The notes below the pieces were generated by a model. That model searched no databases. It worked only from the letters and a program-made list of their open reading frames with translations, and was not told the DNA's origin. The translations under genes and the position numbers were made by a program. Of a stretch of DNA of 64,000 nt, positions 34,238-44,676 are shown one piece after another; position 1 is the first letter of the stretch; each line of letters starts with the position of its first letter. This DNA comes from CADEEN01 sp963738425 (GTDB lineage Bacteria; Pseudomonadota; Gammaproteobacteria; Burkholderiales; Burkholderiaceae_C), in contig CAVTWT010000003.1 of the NCBI GenBank assembly GCA_963738425.1, forward strand, positions 124,001 to 188,000, given 5' to 3'.

Positions 34238-35013
34238 ACCTGATTCAAGCGCTCGGCGCACGCACGCTGCTGGCCATGCAGCGCTTCGGCCGCGCGGCGC
34301 TGTTCTTCATCGACCTGGTGGCGCACCTGCCACCGGTGTTTCTGCGCTTCGGCCTGGTGATCAAGCAAATCCACGCCATCGGCAACCGCTCGCTCGTCAT
34401 CATCCTGGCCTCGGGTCTCGCGGTCGGCTTCGTGCTGGCGCTGCAGATGTACTACGCGCTGTCCACCTATGGCGCGACCGAGTCGCTGGGTCTGATCGTC
34501 AATCTGAGCCTGGTGCGCGAACTCGGGCCTGTGGTCACGGGATTGTTGTTCGCCGGCCGCGCTGGCACGTCGCTCACCGCAGAAATCGGCCTGATGAAAG
34601 CGGGCGAACAGTTGGCGGCGATGGAGATGATGGCCGTCGATCCGCGTGCACGAGTGTTCGCACCGCGCTTCCTTGGCGGCATCATTTCGATGCCCTTGCT
34701 GGCCGTGTTGTTCTCGGCCATCGGCATCATCGGTGCCTGGGTCGTCGGCGTGGTGCTGATCGGCCTGGATTCGGGCAACTTCTGGTCCTTGATGCAGTCT
34801 CGTGTGGACGTGTGGCGCGATGTCGGCAACGGTGTATTGAAGAGTTTCTTCTTCGGCGTGGTCTGCACGGCGGTGGCGCTGTACCAGGGCTGGCAAGCCG
34901 AAGCCACGCCGGAAGGTGTAGCCTATGCCACGACGCGCACCGTGGTCGTGTCGTCGCTCGGTGTGCTGGGCATGGATTTCGTGCTCACGGCGTTGATGTT
35001 TTCGGCGCCCTGA
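34234..35013 (+). CDS. mlaE: Phospholipid ABC transporter permease MlaE
   Basis: MlaE is the membrane permease of the Mla complex. The 259-residue protein has an amphipathic N-terminal helix and about five hydrophobic segments. The family motifs are GLAVGFVLALQMYYALSTYG, ELGPVVTGLLFAGRAGTSLTAEIG, MKAGEQLAAMEMMAVDP and FFFGVVCTAVALYQGWQA. Length and motif order are typical. It sits between mlaF and mlaD, with a 22-base gap to mlaD. Confidence 0.93.
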   Translation: MNLIQALGARTLLAMQRFGRAALFFIDLVAHLPPVFLRFGLVIKQIHAIGNRSLVIILASGLAVGFVLALQMYYALSTYGATESLGLIVNLSLVRELGPVVTGLLFAGRAGTSLTAEIGLMKAGEQLAAMEMMAVDPRARVFAPRFLGGIISMPLLAVLFSAIGIIGAWVVGVVLIGLDSGNFWSLMQSRVDVWRDVGNGVLKSFFFGVVCTAVALYQGWQAEATPEGVAYATTRTVVVSSLGVLGMDFVLTALMFSAP

Positions 35014-35035
35014 GCTGCCGCAAGGAGAGTGTGCA

Positions 35036-35536
35036 ATGAGCAAGAAGAGCATCGAAATTCTGGTCGGCCTGTTCGTGCTGCTGGGCATGGCCGCGCTCGT
35101 CTTCTTGGCGTTGAAGGCGGCCAACCTGGCCAGCTTCGGCGAGCACAAGGGCTACACCGTCAGCGCCAAGTTCGACAACATCGGCGGCTTGAAACCGCGC
35201 GCGCCTGTGCGCAGCGCTGGCGTCACGGTGGGCCGGGTGAAGAGCATCTCTCTCGACCCGAAAACTTATCAGGGCTACGTGCGCATGGAGATCGACAACT
35301 TCGTCAAGTTCCCCAAGGACACGTCGGCCAAGATCCTCACTGCCGGCTTGCTCGGCGACCAGTACATCGGCCTGGAGCCCGGCGCTGACGAGAAGGAACT
35401 CGCCGACCGCGACGTGATCAAGCAGACGCAGTCGGCCGTCGTGCTCGAGAACCTGATCGGCCAGCTCATCTTCAACAGGGCAGCCGATGCCGGCAGCGGT
35501 ACACCCGCTCCAGCGCAACCGGCGCCCAAGAAGTGA
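35036..35536 (+). CDS. mlaD: Phospholipid ABC transporter substrate-binding protein MlaD
   Basis: MlaD forms a hexameric periplasmic MCE ring that passes phospholipids between MlaE and MlaC. The 166-residue product has an N-terminal membrane anchor (IEILVGLFVLLGMAALVFLAL) and one MCE domain (YTVSAKFDNIGGLKPRAPVR, GVTVGRVKSI, AGLLGDQYIGLEPG). A Pro/Ala-rich tail follows. A good AAGGAGAG ribosome-binding site precedes the ATG. Its stop overlaps the mlaA start by one base. Confidence 0.93.
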   Translation: MSKKSIEILVGLFVLLGMAALVFLALKAANLASFGEHKGYTVSAKFDNIGGLKPRAPVRSAGVTVGRVKSISLDPKTYQGYVRMEIDNFVKFPKDTSAKILTAGLLGDQYIGLEPGADEKELADRDVIKQTQSAVVLENLIGQLIFNRAADAGSGTPAPAQPAPKK

Positions 35537-36279
35537 TGAAAACGAAGTCGCAACACGCTGCCCTGCTCGCGCTGGCCCTGGCGGCCGGTGCAGCGAGTGC
35601 GCAGTCAGCGAACGATCCATTCGAGAAGGCCAACCGCGCCATCTTCGGCTTCAACGAAGCGCTCGACAGCGCGGTGCTGACACCGGTGGCCAAGGGCTAT
35701 CAGGCGGTCGTGCCGGAGCTGATGCGTGCTGGCGTATCCAATTTCTTCGGCAATTTCGGCGACGGCTGGTCGGCCATCAACCAGCTGCTGCAAGGCAAAG
35801 GCGAGGCCGCTGCGACGATGACGATGCGCGTGGCGACCAACACCTTGTTTGGCATCGGCGGCCTCTTCGATGTGGCCAGTGACCTTGGCATGGAGCGCCA
35901 GAGCGAAGACCTGGGCCAGACGCTCGGCCGCTGGGGCATGCCAGCCGGCCCGTACATCGTCTGGCCGCTGCTCGGGCCGTCAACCGGGCGCGACACGCTC
36001 GGCCGCCCGTTCGATCTGGCGTGGTCAACGTCGCTGGTCATCAATGACAGCGGTGTCAACGTTGGGCTCTCCGCTCTGCAGCTGATCGACGTCCGCGCCG
36101 GCCTGCTGTCTGCATCGCGCGTCGTCGATGGCATCGCGCTCGACAAATACACCTTCATTCGCGACGCTTACATCGCGCGACGGCGCAACCTGGTGTACGA
36201 CGGCAATCCGCCGGAACTGCCCGAAGAAAATGAGCCGGTTGTATCGCCGCCAGCAGCGCCGCCTGCGGCCCCGAAGTAA
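35536..36279 (+). CDS. mlaA: MlaA/VacJ family protein without a lipobox
   Basis: MlaA removes misplaced phospholipids from the outer leaflet of the outer membrane in partnership with porins. The 247-residue product matches the family in NDPFEKANRAIFGFNEALD, FGIGGLFDVASDLGM, LGRWGMPAGPYIVWPLLGPS and DKYTFIRDAYIARRRNLVYDG. It is odd in its N-terminus: MlaA is normally a lipoprotein, but this signal peptide (LLALALAAGAASAQSANDP) has an AxA-type site and no cysteine. It may be soluble or held only by the embedded domain. The tail is Pro/Ala-rich. The position between mlaD and mlaC is usual for betaproteobacteria. Confidence 0.88.
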   Translation: MKTKSQHAALLALALAAGAASAQSANDPFEKANRAIFGFNEALDSAVLTPVAKGYQAVVPELMRAGVSNFFGNFGDGWSAINQLLQGKGEAAATMTMRVATNTLFGIGGLFDVASDLGMERQSEDLGQTLGRWGMPAGPYIVWPLLGPSTGRDTLGRPFDLAWSTSLVINDSGVNVGLSALQLIDVRAGLLSASRVVDGIALDKYTFIRDAYIARRRNLVYDGNPPELPEENEPVVSPPAAPPAAPK

Positions 36280-36349
36280 ACCCTGAGGCGCAGCCGCGCG
36301 TTGTGGGCATCGTGCCTGCACTCTCTGCGGGTGCTGTGAAAGGAAATCC

Positions 36350-36958
36350 ATGTTGTCTTTGAAGCGAACCCTGGCTGGCCTCGTGATGTCCGTGGCCGCT
36401 GCCACCTCGATGGCGCAGACCACACCCGACGCCCTCATCAAGCAGGTGTCGACGGACGTCATCGACACCATCAAGACCGACAAGGCGATCCAGGCGGGCG
36501 ACTTGAGCAAGATCATCGCGCTGGTGGATGCCAAGGTCATGCCGCACGTGAACTTCCAGCGCATGACGGCGTCGTCCGTCGGCCGCCACTGGCGTGCTGC
36601 CACGCCCGAGCAGCAAAAGAAGCTGCAGGACGAGTTCAAGACCCTGCTCGTGCGCACGTACGCCGGCGCGCTGACACAGGTCAAGGACCAGACGGTGCAG
36701 TTGAAGCCGCTGCGTGCCGCGGCGGAGGACACTGAAGTCGTCGTGCGCACCGAAGTCAAGGGCAAGGGCGAGCCGATCCAGCTCGACTACCGCCTCGAGA
36801 AGGCCAACGCCGACTGGAAGATCTACGACGTCAACGTGTTGGGCGTGTGGCTGGTCGAGCAGTACCGCGGCCAATTCGCGCAAGACATTGGCACGGTCGG
36901 CATCGACGGCCTGATCGCCAAGCTGGCTGAGCGCAACAAGAGCGCCACGAAATCGTAA
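36350..36958 (+). CDS. mlaC: Phospholipid carrier MlaC
   Basis: MlaC is the soluble periplasmic shuttle carrying phospholipids between outer-membrane MlaA and inner-membrane MlaFEDB. The 202-residue product has a signal peptide (LAGLVMSVAAATSMAQ) and the family core MPHVNFQRMTASSVGRHWR, LLVRTYAGAL and WKIYDVNVLGVWLVEQYRGQF. A GGAAA site lies just upstream of the ATG. It follows mlaA by 70 bases and its stop overlaps the mlaB start by one base. Confidence 0.92.
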   Translation: MLSLKRTLAGLVMSVAAATSMAQTTPDALIKQVSTDVIDTIKTDKAIQAGDLSKIIALVDAKVMPHVNFQRMTASSVGRHWRAATPEQQKKLQDEFKTLLVRTYAGALTQVKDQTVQLKPLRAAAEDTEVVVRTEVKGKGEPIQLDYRLEKANADWKIYDVNVLGVWLVEQYRGQFAQDIGTVGIDGLIAKLAERNKSATKS

Positions 36959-37221
36959 TGCTCGCTTTGCCTGCCAAGCTGAGCATCGCGGAAGCAAGCG
37001 CGGCGCTGCCCGCGCTGGCTGCTCAGGTCGGGCAGAGCAGCAGTGCGCTGGTGGTCGATGCCAGCGCGCTGAAGAACTTCGACTCGTCTGCGATTGCTAC
37101 GCTGCTCGAGCTGCGTCGCCATGCGGCTGGCCGCGCTTTCAGCGTCAGTGGTGCACCGACGGCGATGGTGGAGTTGGCGACGATGTACGGCGTGGCCGAG
37201 CTGCTGGCCTTCACGTCCTGA
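36958..37221 (+). CDS. mlaB: STAS-domain protein MlaB
   Basis: MlaB is the small cytoplasmic STAS-domain subunit that binds MlaF and stabilises the transporter. The 87-residue protein has the STAS pattern ALVVDASALKNFDSSAIATLLELRR followed by ...VSGAPTAMVELATMYGVAELL. Length fits MlaB. It ends the mla operon and is convergent with hexR after 38 bases. Confidence 0.85.
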   Translation: MLALPAKLSIAEASAALPALAAQVGQSSSALVVDASALKNFDSSAIATLLELRRHAAGRAFSVSGAPTAMVELATMYGVAELLAFTS

Positions 37222-37236
37222 GCGGACAGCTCCTCA

Positions 37237-37249
37237 CCCGCTGCGCGGG
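37237..37249. terminator. Small hairpin between mlaB and hexR
   Basis: A 5-bp stem CCCGC-TGC-GCGGG lies in the 38-base gap between the convergent mlaB and hexR genes. It lacks a T-run on either side, so it is at best a weak or factor-assisted bidirectional terminator. Confidence 0.3.
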
Positions 37250-37259
37250 CGAAGGGCCG

Positions 37260-38138
37260 TCACTCCTCCGTTTTTGCGTAGCGCTTGGAGCGTAAGTTTC
37301 GCTTGATCTCGGCCAGCATCGGCCGCAACTCGCTGCCCAGCCGCAGCGCCACGCCCGTGGTCAGGATGTCGATGATCACCAGGTGCAGCAGGCGCGACAC
37401 CATCGGGCTGTAGCGGTCGTAGTCTTCCGGGTGGTCGGCGGCCAGCAGGATCTGCTGCGCGCTGTTGTTGGCCGAGCGCGCCAGCGGTGAGCCACTGGCG
37501 GTGATGACGATCGTCGTCGCGCCTTTGCGGCGCGCGATTTCGGCGGCGTCGAGCAGGTCGCGGCTGCGGCCCGAGTTGGAGATGATCACCGCGCAGTCTC
37601 CCGGCTGCAGCATCGTCGCACTCATCACCTGCACATGGCCGTCGGAGACTGCGGTGGCGGAGACGCCGAGGCGAAAGAACTTGTGCTGCGCATCCTGCGC
37701 CACGATGCCCGAGTTGCCGACACCGTAGAACTCGATGCGCCGCCCGTTGCGTCCGGCTTCGGTCAGCGCCTGCATCGCACGCTCGAAGGCATGGCCGGCG
37801 GCATCATTGCGATAAGCCAGCAGCGCGCTCACAGAGTTGTCGATCACCTTGACGAGGATGTCACCGGGCTTGTCGTCTTCATCGACCGCGCGGTGCACGA
37901 AGGGCACGCCTTCGTTGACGGTGCCGGCGAGTTTCAGCTTGAAGTCTGCCAACCCGTCGTAACCGACGCTGCGGCAGAAGCGCACCACCGTAGGCTTGCT
38001 CACATGCGAGCGGTCGGCGAGCTCGCCGATCGGCAACGAAGCAAAGCTGCGTGCATCGGCAAGCACCAGCTTGGCCACGCGCTGCTCGGCCGGTGGTAGC
38101 GCGGGCAATGCCGCATGGATTCTCTCGAGCATCGTCAT
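37260..38138 (-). CDS. hexR: RpiR-family transcriptional regulator HexR
   Basis: HexR represses glucose-catabolism genes and responds to KDPG through its SIS sugar-phosphate domain. The 292-residue product has an N-terminal RpiR helix-turn-helix (LADRSHVSKPTVVRFCRSVG) and a SIS domain (FYGVGNSGIVAQDAQHKFFRLG, CAVIISNSGRSRDLLDAAEI). I chose the start MTMLERIHAAL, 10 bases downstream of the zwf stop. A start at 38186 would overlap zwf and add 16 unconserved residues. It follows zwf on the same strand. A HexR-like site lies in the zwf-tal intergenic region, supporting self-linked control of this locus. Confidence 0.9.
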   Translation of the reverse strand: MTMLERIHAALPALPPAEQRVAKLVLADARSFASLPIGELADRSHVSKPTVVRFCRSVGYDGLADFKLKLAGTVNEGVPFVHRAVDEDDKPGDILVKVIDNSVSALLAYRNDAAGHAFERAMQALTEAGRNGRRIEFYGVGNSGIVAQDAQHKFFRLGVSATAVSDGHVQVMSATMLQPGDCAVIISNSGRSRDLLDAAEIARRKGATTIVITASGSPLARSANNSAQQILLAADHPEDYDRYSPMVSRLLHLVIIDILTTGVALRLGSELRPMLAEIKRNLRSKRYAKTEE

Positions 38139-38148
38139 TGCGGTGACT

Positions 38149-39595
38149 TCATGCTTCCTCGTCCCAAGTGAAGCCATCACGCGCAATCAGTGCACTCGAC
38201 GCTGGCGGCCCCCAGGAACCTGCCGCATAGGGGCGCGGCCCGGTCGCGTCATTGCGCCAAGCGTCGAGCACGGGCTCGACCCAGCGCCAAGCCTCTTCCT
38301 GCTCGTCGCTGCGCACGAACAGATTCAGGCGTCCGGCAATCGAGTCGAGCAACAGGCGCTCGTAGGCACCGACACGGTCGGCCGCGAAAGTGCTTGTCGA
38401 AGTCCAGGTCGAGCTGCACCGGGGTCAGCACGTCGTTGTTGCCGGTGCCCTTGGCCGCCAGCAGGTGCAGCGCCAAGCCATCTTCGGGCTGCAGCTTGAT
38501 GACGAGCTTGTTGGCCCGCGCACTGCCGGCAAAAATCGCGTGCGGCACCGGCCGGAAGTTGACGACGATCTGCGCGTCTCGCGTTCCCAGGCGTTTGCCG
38601 GTGCGCAGGTAGAACGGCACGCCGGCCCAGCGCCAGTTCTGCACCTCGGTGCGCAGCGCAACAAAGGTTTCGGTGGCGCTGCCTTCGGGCACCTTGGCTT
38701 CTTCGAGGTAGCCCAGCGCCGGTTGGCCGTCGATCGTGCCGGCGCGGTACTGGCCACGCACCACGTCCCGGGTCACGCTCTCCGCTGTGAAGGGCTTGAG
38801 CGACTTCAGCACCTTCAGCTTCTCGTCGCGGATCGCATCGGCATCGCCGTTGGCCGGCGGCTCCATGGCGATGATCGTCAGCAGCTGCAGCGCGTGGTTC
38901 TGCACCATGTCGCGCAGGGCGCCGGTGCGGTCGTAGAAGTCGCCGCGCGTGCCCACGCCCAGGCCTTCGGCGATCGTGATCTGGATGTTGGCGATGCTCT
39001 CGCGGCGCCACAGCGGCTCGAACAGCGCGTTGCCGAAACGCAGCGCGGTGAGGTTCTGCACCGCGGGCTTGCCAAGGTAGTGGTCGATGCGCAGCGCCTG
39101 CTCTTCGGTGAACGACGCGCGCACGACGCGGTTGATCTCCTGCGCGCTGGCCAGGTCATGGCCGAGTGGCTTTTCAAGCACCACGCGCACATCGGGTCCG
39201 TTCAGGCCGGCACTGCCGAGCTGCGCACAGATTTGCGTGAACAGGTGCGGGCTCGTCGCCAGGAAGAACACCTTCACATCGGCGCCGCGATCGTCGAGCC
39301 ATTGCTTCAAGCCTGCATAGTGCTCGGGCTGCGCCAAGTCCATGCGCCGATAGTGCAGCAACTCCGCAAAACGTGCGAAGGCGTCGTCGGTCGGCCGCTT
39401 GGGCTCTTCGACCGCAGCGAACTTTTCCTTGATGAAGGCGCGGTACTCGTCGTCGCTGCGTTCGTCGCGGGCCACCGCGAGGATGCGGCCGTCGGCCGGC
39501 AGCTTGCCGTGGCGCCAAGCCTGGAACAGGGCCGGCATCAGCTTGCGCCAGGTCAGGTCGCCGGTGCCACCGAAGAGAACGAGGTCGAAGGCCAT
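38149..39595 (-). CDS. zwf: Glucose-6-phosphate 1-dehydrogenase (frameshifted)
   Basis: Zwf oxidises glucose 6-phosphate to 6-phosphogluconolactone, feeding the Entner-Doudoroff and pentose phosphate pathways. The N-terminal nucleotide-binding motif is LVLFGGTGDLTWRKL. The active-site motif is RIDHYLGKPAVQN with the catalytic His region, followed by FGNALFEPLW and the C-terminal LLDSIAGRLNLFVRSDEQEEAW. The frame breaks at about 38390: an extra base after D-F-D-K-H-F shifts it, and removing it gives FAADRVGAYERLLLDS as expected. The corrected length is about 481 residues. The most likely explanation is a sequence error. It is divergent from tal-pgi. Confidence 0.9.
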
Positions 39596-39602
39596 GCCGC
39601 GA

Positions 39603-39617
39603 TGTAATAAAGTTACG
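39603..39617 (+). promoter_or_regulatory. Predicted HexR operator between zwf and tal
   Basis: TGTAATAAAGTTACG matches the reported proteobacterial HexR palindrome TGTAATwwwATTACA at 13 of 15 positions. It lies 7 bases upstream of the zwf start codon and about 64 bases upstream of tal. It is AT-rich in a GC-rich genome and near the hexR gene. It would overlap the zwf leader or promoter and could act on both divergent units. Site prediction is by eye. Confidence 0.6.
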
Positions 39618-39680
39618 GCCAGAATGATGCATGAGTTTCGTTGCCGGGTCAACGCGGGGCCGGCGGCACAATGGCTTGCG

Positions 39681-40627
39681 ATGAACCAACTTGACCAACT
39701 CAAGCAGTACACGACGGTCGTTGCCGACACAGGCAATTTCAAGCAGCTCGCGCAGTTCGCGCCGCGCGACGCGACCACCAACCCGACGCTGATCCTGAAG
39801 GCGGTGCAGCAGGCCGAGTACGCGCCACTGCTTGCCGAGACGGTGGCGGCGCTGAAGGGTAAGTCGCTCGACCGCATCGTTGACCAGGTGTTGGTGCGTT
39901 TCGGGCTGGAGATCCTGAAGGTCGTGCCGGGGCGCGTCAGCACCGAAGTCGATGCGCGCCTGTCGTTCGACACCGCAGCGACGATTGCGCGCGCGCACCA
40001 CCTGATCGAGTTGTACGAGCGCGCCGGCATCGGCCGCGAGCGCGTGCTGATCAAGATGGCGTCGACGTGGGAAGGCATCCAGGCCGCCAAGGCGCTGGAG
40101 CACGAAGGCATCCACTGCAACCTGACGTTGTTGTTCGCGTTCTGTCAGGCGGTGGCCTGCGGCGAAGCTGGCGTTCGCCTGGTCTCGCCCTTTGTCGGCC
40201 GCATCTACGACTGGCACAAGAAGGCGGCCGGAGCAGCGTGGGACGAAGCGGCGATGGCAGGTGCGAACGACCCTGGCGTCCGATCGGTCGCCCAGATCTA
40301 CACGTTCTACAAGCACTTCGGCATCGAGACCGAAGTCATGGGCGCGAGCTTTCGCAACCTCGGCCAGATCCAGGCGTTGGCGGGCTGCGATCTGCTCACG
40401 ATCAGCCCGGAGTTGCTGGCGCAATTGCAGGCCACAACGATGCCGCTGCCGCGCGTGCTCGATGCGGCTGCGGCGAAGGCAGCGACGGTCCATGCCGCCT
40501 TGTTCAACGAAACCACTTTCCGGTGGGCTTTGAACGAAGATGCGATGGCCCACGACAAACTGGCAGAAGGCATACGCGCGTTTGCTGCGGACGCCGTGAA
40601 GCTGGACAAGATGATCGAGGTGCTGAA

Positions 40628-40631
<4 letters not shown>
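39681..40631 (+). CDS. tal: Transaldolase
   Basis: Transaldolase moves dihydroxyacetone units between sugar phosphates in the non-oxidative pentose phosphate pathway. The 316-residue TalB-type product has MNQLDQLKQYTTVVADTGNF, DATTNPTLILKA, the Schiff-base lysine in RVLIKMASTWEGI, CNLTLLFAFCQA, SPFVGRIYDWHKK and TEVMGASFRNLGQI. The ATG chosen gives the standard N-terminus. It overlaps pgi by 4 bases (ATGA). Confidence 0.95.
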
Positions 40632-42220
<1,589 letters not shown>

Positions 42221-42227
42221 GCGAGCG

Positions 42228-43430
42228 TCAGCCAGCCGCGCGCGGCTGTGCCAGCCAAGCCTGCGCCAGCCGCACCCACATCGTCGCGCCGAGCGGGATC
42301 AGGTCGTCGTTGAAGTCGTAGCTCGGGTTGTGCAGCATGCAGGGGCCTTCGCCGTGGCCGAGGCTGCGATGCGCGCCGTCGCCGTTGCCGATCAGGAAGT
42401 AGCAGCCGGGCTTGGCCTGCAGGAAGTAGCTGAAGTCTTCAGCGCCCATCGTCGGCTCGAAGTCGAGCACATTCTGTTTGCCAGCCACCTCGGCGGCGAT
42501 GCGGCGGAAGAACGCCGTCTCGGCGTCGTGGTTGATCGTTGGCGGGTAGTTGCGATCGAAGACGAATTCGCACTGCGCGCCGAACGCGGCGCACGTGTGC
42601 TCGGCCACTTCCTGCATGCGGCGCTCGATCATGTCGAGCACCTCCAGCGTGAAGGTGCGCACCGTGCCCTCGATGACGCAGCTGTCGGGCACGACGTTGG
42701 TGGCTTCACCGGCATGGATCATCGTCACCGAGATCACCCCCGCGTCGATCGGCCGCTTGTTGCGCGTGATGATGGTCTGGAAGCCCTGCACCATCTGGCA
42801 GGCGATCGGCACTGGGTCGATGCCGTTGTGCGGCAGCGCGGCATGGCTGCCCTTGCCGCGGATCGTGATCTTGAATTCGTTGGATGAAGCGAAACACGGC
42901 CCGGTCTTGACGCCGAACTGGCCGACCTTCATGCCCGGCCAGTTGTGCGCGCCGAAGATCGCTTCCATAGGGAACTTTTCGAACAGACCGTCCTTGATCA
43001 TCTCGCGCGCACCGCCGCCGCCTTCTTCGGCCGGCTGGAAGATCAGATAGACGGTGCCGTCGAAATCGCGCTGCTTCGAGAAATGCTTGGCGGCGCCGAG
43101 CAGCATCGCGGTGTGGCCGTCGTGGCCGCAGGCGTGCATCTTGCCGGCGTGTCGGCTGGCATGCGCGAAGTGGTTGTGCTCGGTCATCGGCAGGGCGTCG
43201 ATGTCGGCGCGCAAGCCGACGGCCCGCGACGACGTGCCACTCTTGATGATGCCGACGACGCCGGTGGTGCCCATGCCGCGGTGCACCGGAATCCCCCAAT
43301 CGGTCAACGCCTTGGCGATCAGGTCGCTGGTGCGCTTTTCTTCGAAACAGAGTTCGGGGTGCGCATGGATGTCACGTCGCAGCGTGGCGATGCTGGCGGC
43401 ATCGGCGAGGATCGAGTCGATGGCGAACAT
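42228..43430 (-). CDS. M20 family amidohydrolase (HipO/AbgB type)
   Basis: This 400-residue metal-dependent amidohydrolase hydrolyses N-acyl amino acids, hippurate or related amides; the substrate is unknown. Motifs are RRDIHAHPELCFEE, VGLRADIDALPMTE, the metal ligand region HACGHDGHTAMLLGAA, the Glu pair in FQPAEEGGGGAREMI, a dimerisation domain with GKGSHAALPHNGIDP, and a C-terminal metal ligand region MGAEDFSYF. It lies downstream of two LivK-type binding-protein genes on the same strand. This suggests amino-acid or amide uptake and breakdown. Confidence 0.9.
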   Translation of the reverse strand: MFAIDSILADAASIATLRRDIHAHPELCFEEKRTSDLIAKALTDWGIPVHRGMGTTGVVGIIKSGTSSRAVGLRADIDALPMTEHNHFAHASRHAGKMHACGHDGHTAMLLGAAKHFSKQRDFDGTVYLIFQPAEEGGGGAREMIKDGLFEKFPMEAIFGAHNWPGMKVGQFGVKTGPCFASSNEFKITIRGKGSHAALPHNGIDPVPIACQMVQGFQTIITRNKRPIDAGVISVTMIHAGEATNVVPDSCVIEGTVRTFTLEVLDMIERRMQEVAEHTCAAFGAQCEFVFDRNYPPTINHDAETAFFRRIAAEVAGKQNVLDFEPTMGAEDFSYFLQAKPGCYFLIGNGDGAHRSLGHGEGPCMLHNPSYDFNDDLIPLGATMWVRLAQAWLAQPRAAG

Positions 43431-43501
43431 GGCAGTCGAGTCTCAAGACAACGAGAAAACCAGTTTACGCCTCGGACTCCTGTCGCGGGCCGTCGCGGGC
43501 T

Positions 43502-44638
43502 TCAGTGGATGAAGCGGTCTTCTCTGGAGAACATCGAGAGATCGACGAAGTTCGACCCATCGTGCGACTTCGGCGTGTAGCGCACGGTCACGCCGCCCAA
43601 CTCGAAGGAGGAGCGCTCCAGCGAGACGATGAAGTTCGCCCGCGTCAGATCCTTGCCCGTTGCCTGCAGCGCCAGCACCAGCGCTTTGGCCGTTAGGTAG
43701 CCTTCGAGGCCGCCGTAGCTCAGCGCGACGCCGGGCCGGCTCTTGGCCATCGCCTCCTGATACTCGCGCGAGATCGCGTGTTTGCGCTCCCATGGGCTCG
43801 GCACCACTTGCGCAAACACCATGCCGTGAGCCAGCGGCCCCAAGTCATTGGCGAGCTGCGTCGAGCCGGAGTTGACGGCCATGAAGGTCGTCTTGATGCG
43901 AGCCTTGCGTGCCTTGGCGATCAGCTTGGCATACAGGCCCGCGCTGCCATGGTTCAACACCATGTCGGGCAGCGCGGTCGTGATCTGGCTCGCCATGTCG
44001 TCGAGTTGCGGGTCGCTGATATCGCCTTTGAACGGCAGTGTCAGTGTCACGTTCATGCCAAGCTCGGTCGCAGCAAGCTTGACGTTGTCGAGGTGTGCAC
44101 GGCCGACGTCGGAGTCGGCATGGAAGAAGCCCACGCTCTTCAGACCGGTGCGCCGCCCCCACTCCATCAGCGCGCGGAACTCGTCGCGGTGCTCGGCGCG
44201 CACGGGAAACACCATTGGCGAGTGGGGCCGGCGCAGGTTCGGCGAGCCGGCCATCGGCCCGAAGAACGGCACGCGCAGCTCCTCGGCCGCTTTGGCCACG
44301 GCCGTCGACGGCCCGCCTTCCTGCGACGCAAACAGGATGAATGCGCCTTCGCTGATGAGCTGGCGCGCGTTGGCTTCGGCGGCGGGGCTCTTGTTGTCGT
44401 CATCAAGCGTGCGCAGCACGACCTTGCGGCCGTGAATGCCGCCTGCGGCATTGATGTTCTCGAAATGGAGCTTGATCCCATCCAGCGCTGCCACGCCGTA
44501 GCGGTTCTTGCCGCCCTGCAGCGTGATGTTCTGGCCGATGACGATTTCAGCGGCACTGACGCCGGGCTCGGCAGCAGCAGTCGTTGCGGCGAAAGTGCTG
44601 CCCGCAACGACGCACAACAGAGTTCGACGCTTGATCAT
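43502..44638 (-). CDS. Branched-chain amino acid-type ABC substrate-binding protein (Peripla_BP_6)
   Basis: This 378-residue periplasmic binding protein is of the LivK/Peripla_BP_6 class. It has a signal peptide (LLCVVAGSTFAATTAAAE) and the core IVIGQNITLQGGKNRYGVAA, FENINAAGGIHGRKVVL and NARQLISEGAFILFASQEG. The class binds amino acids, amides or aromatic acids. A GAAGGAA site precedes the ATG. It is the second of two related tandem genes, and no permease or ATPase genes are adjacent. The ligand is unknown. Confidence 0.87.
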   Translation of the reverse strand: MIKRRTLLCVVAGSTFAATTAAAEPGVSAAEIVIGQNITLQGGKNRYGVAALDGIKLHFENINAAGGIHGRKVVLRTLDDDNKSPAAEANARQLISEGAFILFASQEGGPSTAVAKAAEELRVPFFGPMAGSPNLRRPHSPMVFPVRAEHRDEFRALMEWGRRTGLKSVGFFHADSDVGRAHLDNVKLAATELGMNVTLTLPFKGDISDPQLDDMASQITTALPDMVLNHGSAGLYAKLIAKARKARIKTTFMAVNSGSTQLANDLGPLAHGMVFAQVVPSPWERKHAISREYQEAMAKSRPGVALSYGGLEGYLTAKALVLALQATGKDLTRANFIVSLERSSFELGGVTVRYTPKSHDGSNFVDLSMFSREDRFIH

Positions 44639-44676
44639 CTGTTCCTTCGGAATCGGGTTGCTGACGGGCGCGAAGC

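Noticed and set aside
38249..40120. A longer zwf reading frame with a start upstream of 39595 and a different C-terminus
   Set aside because: The upstream part covers the divergent tal gene, and the C-terminus after 38390 is nonsense. A one-base correction restores the normal Zwf ending at 38149.
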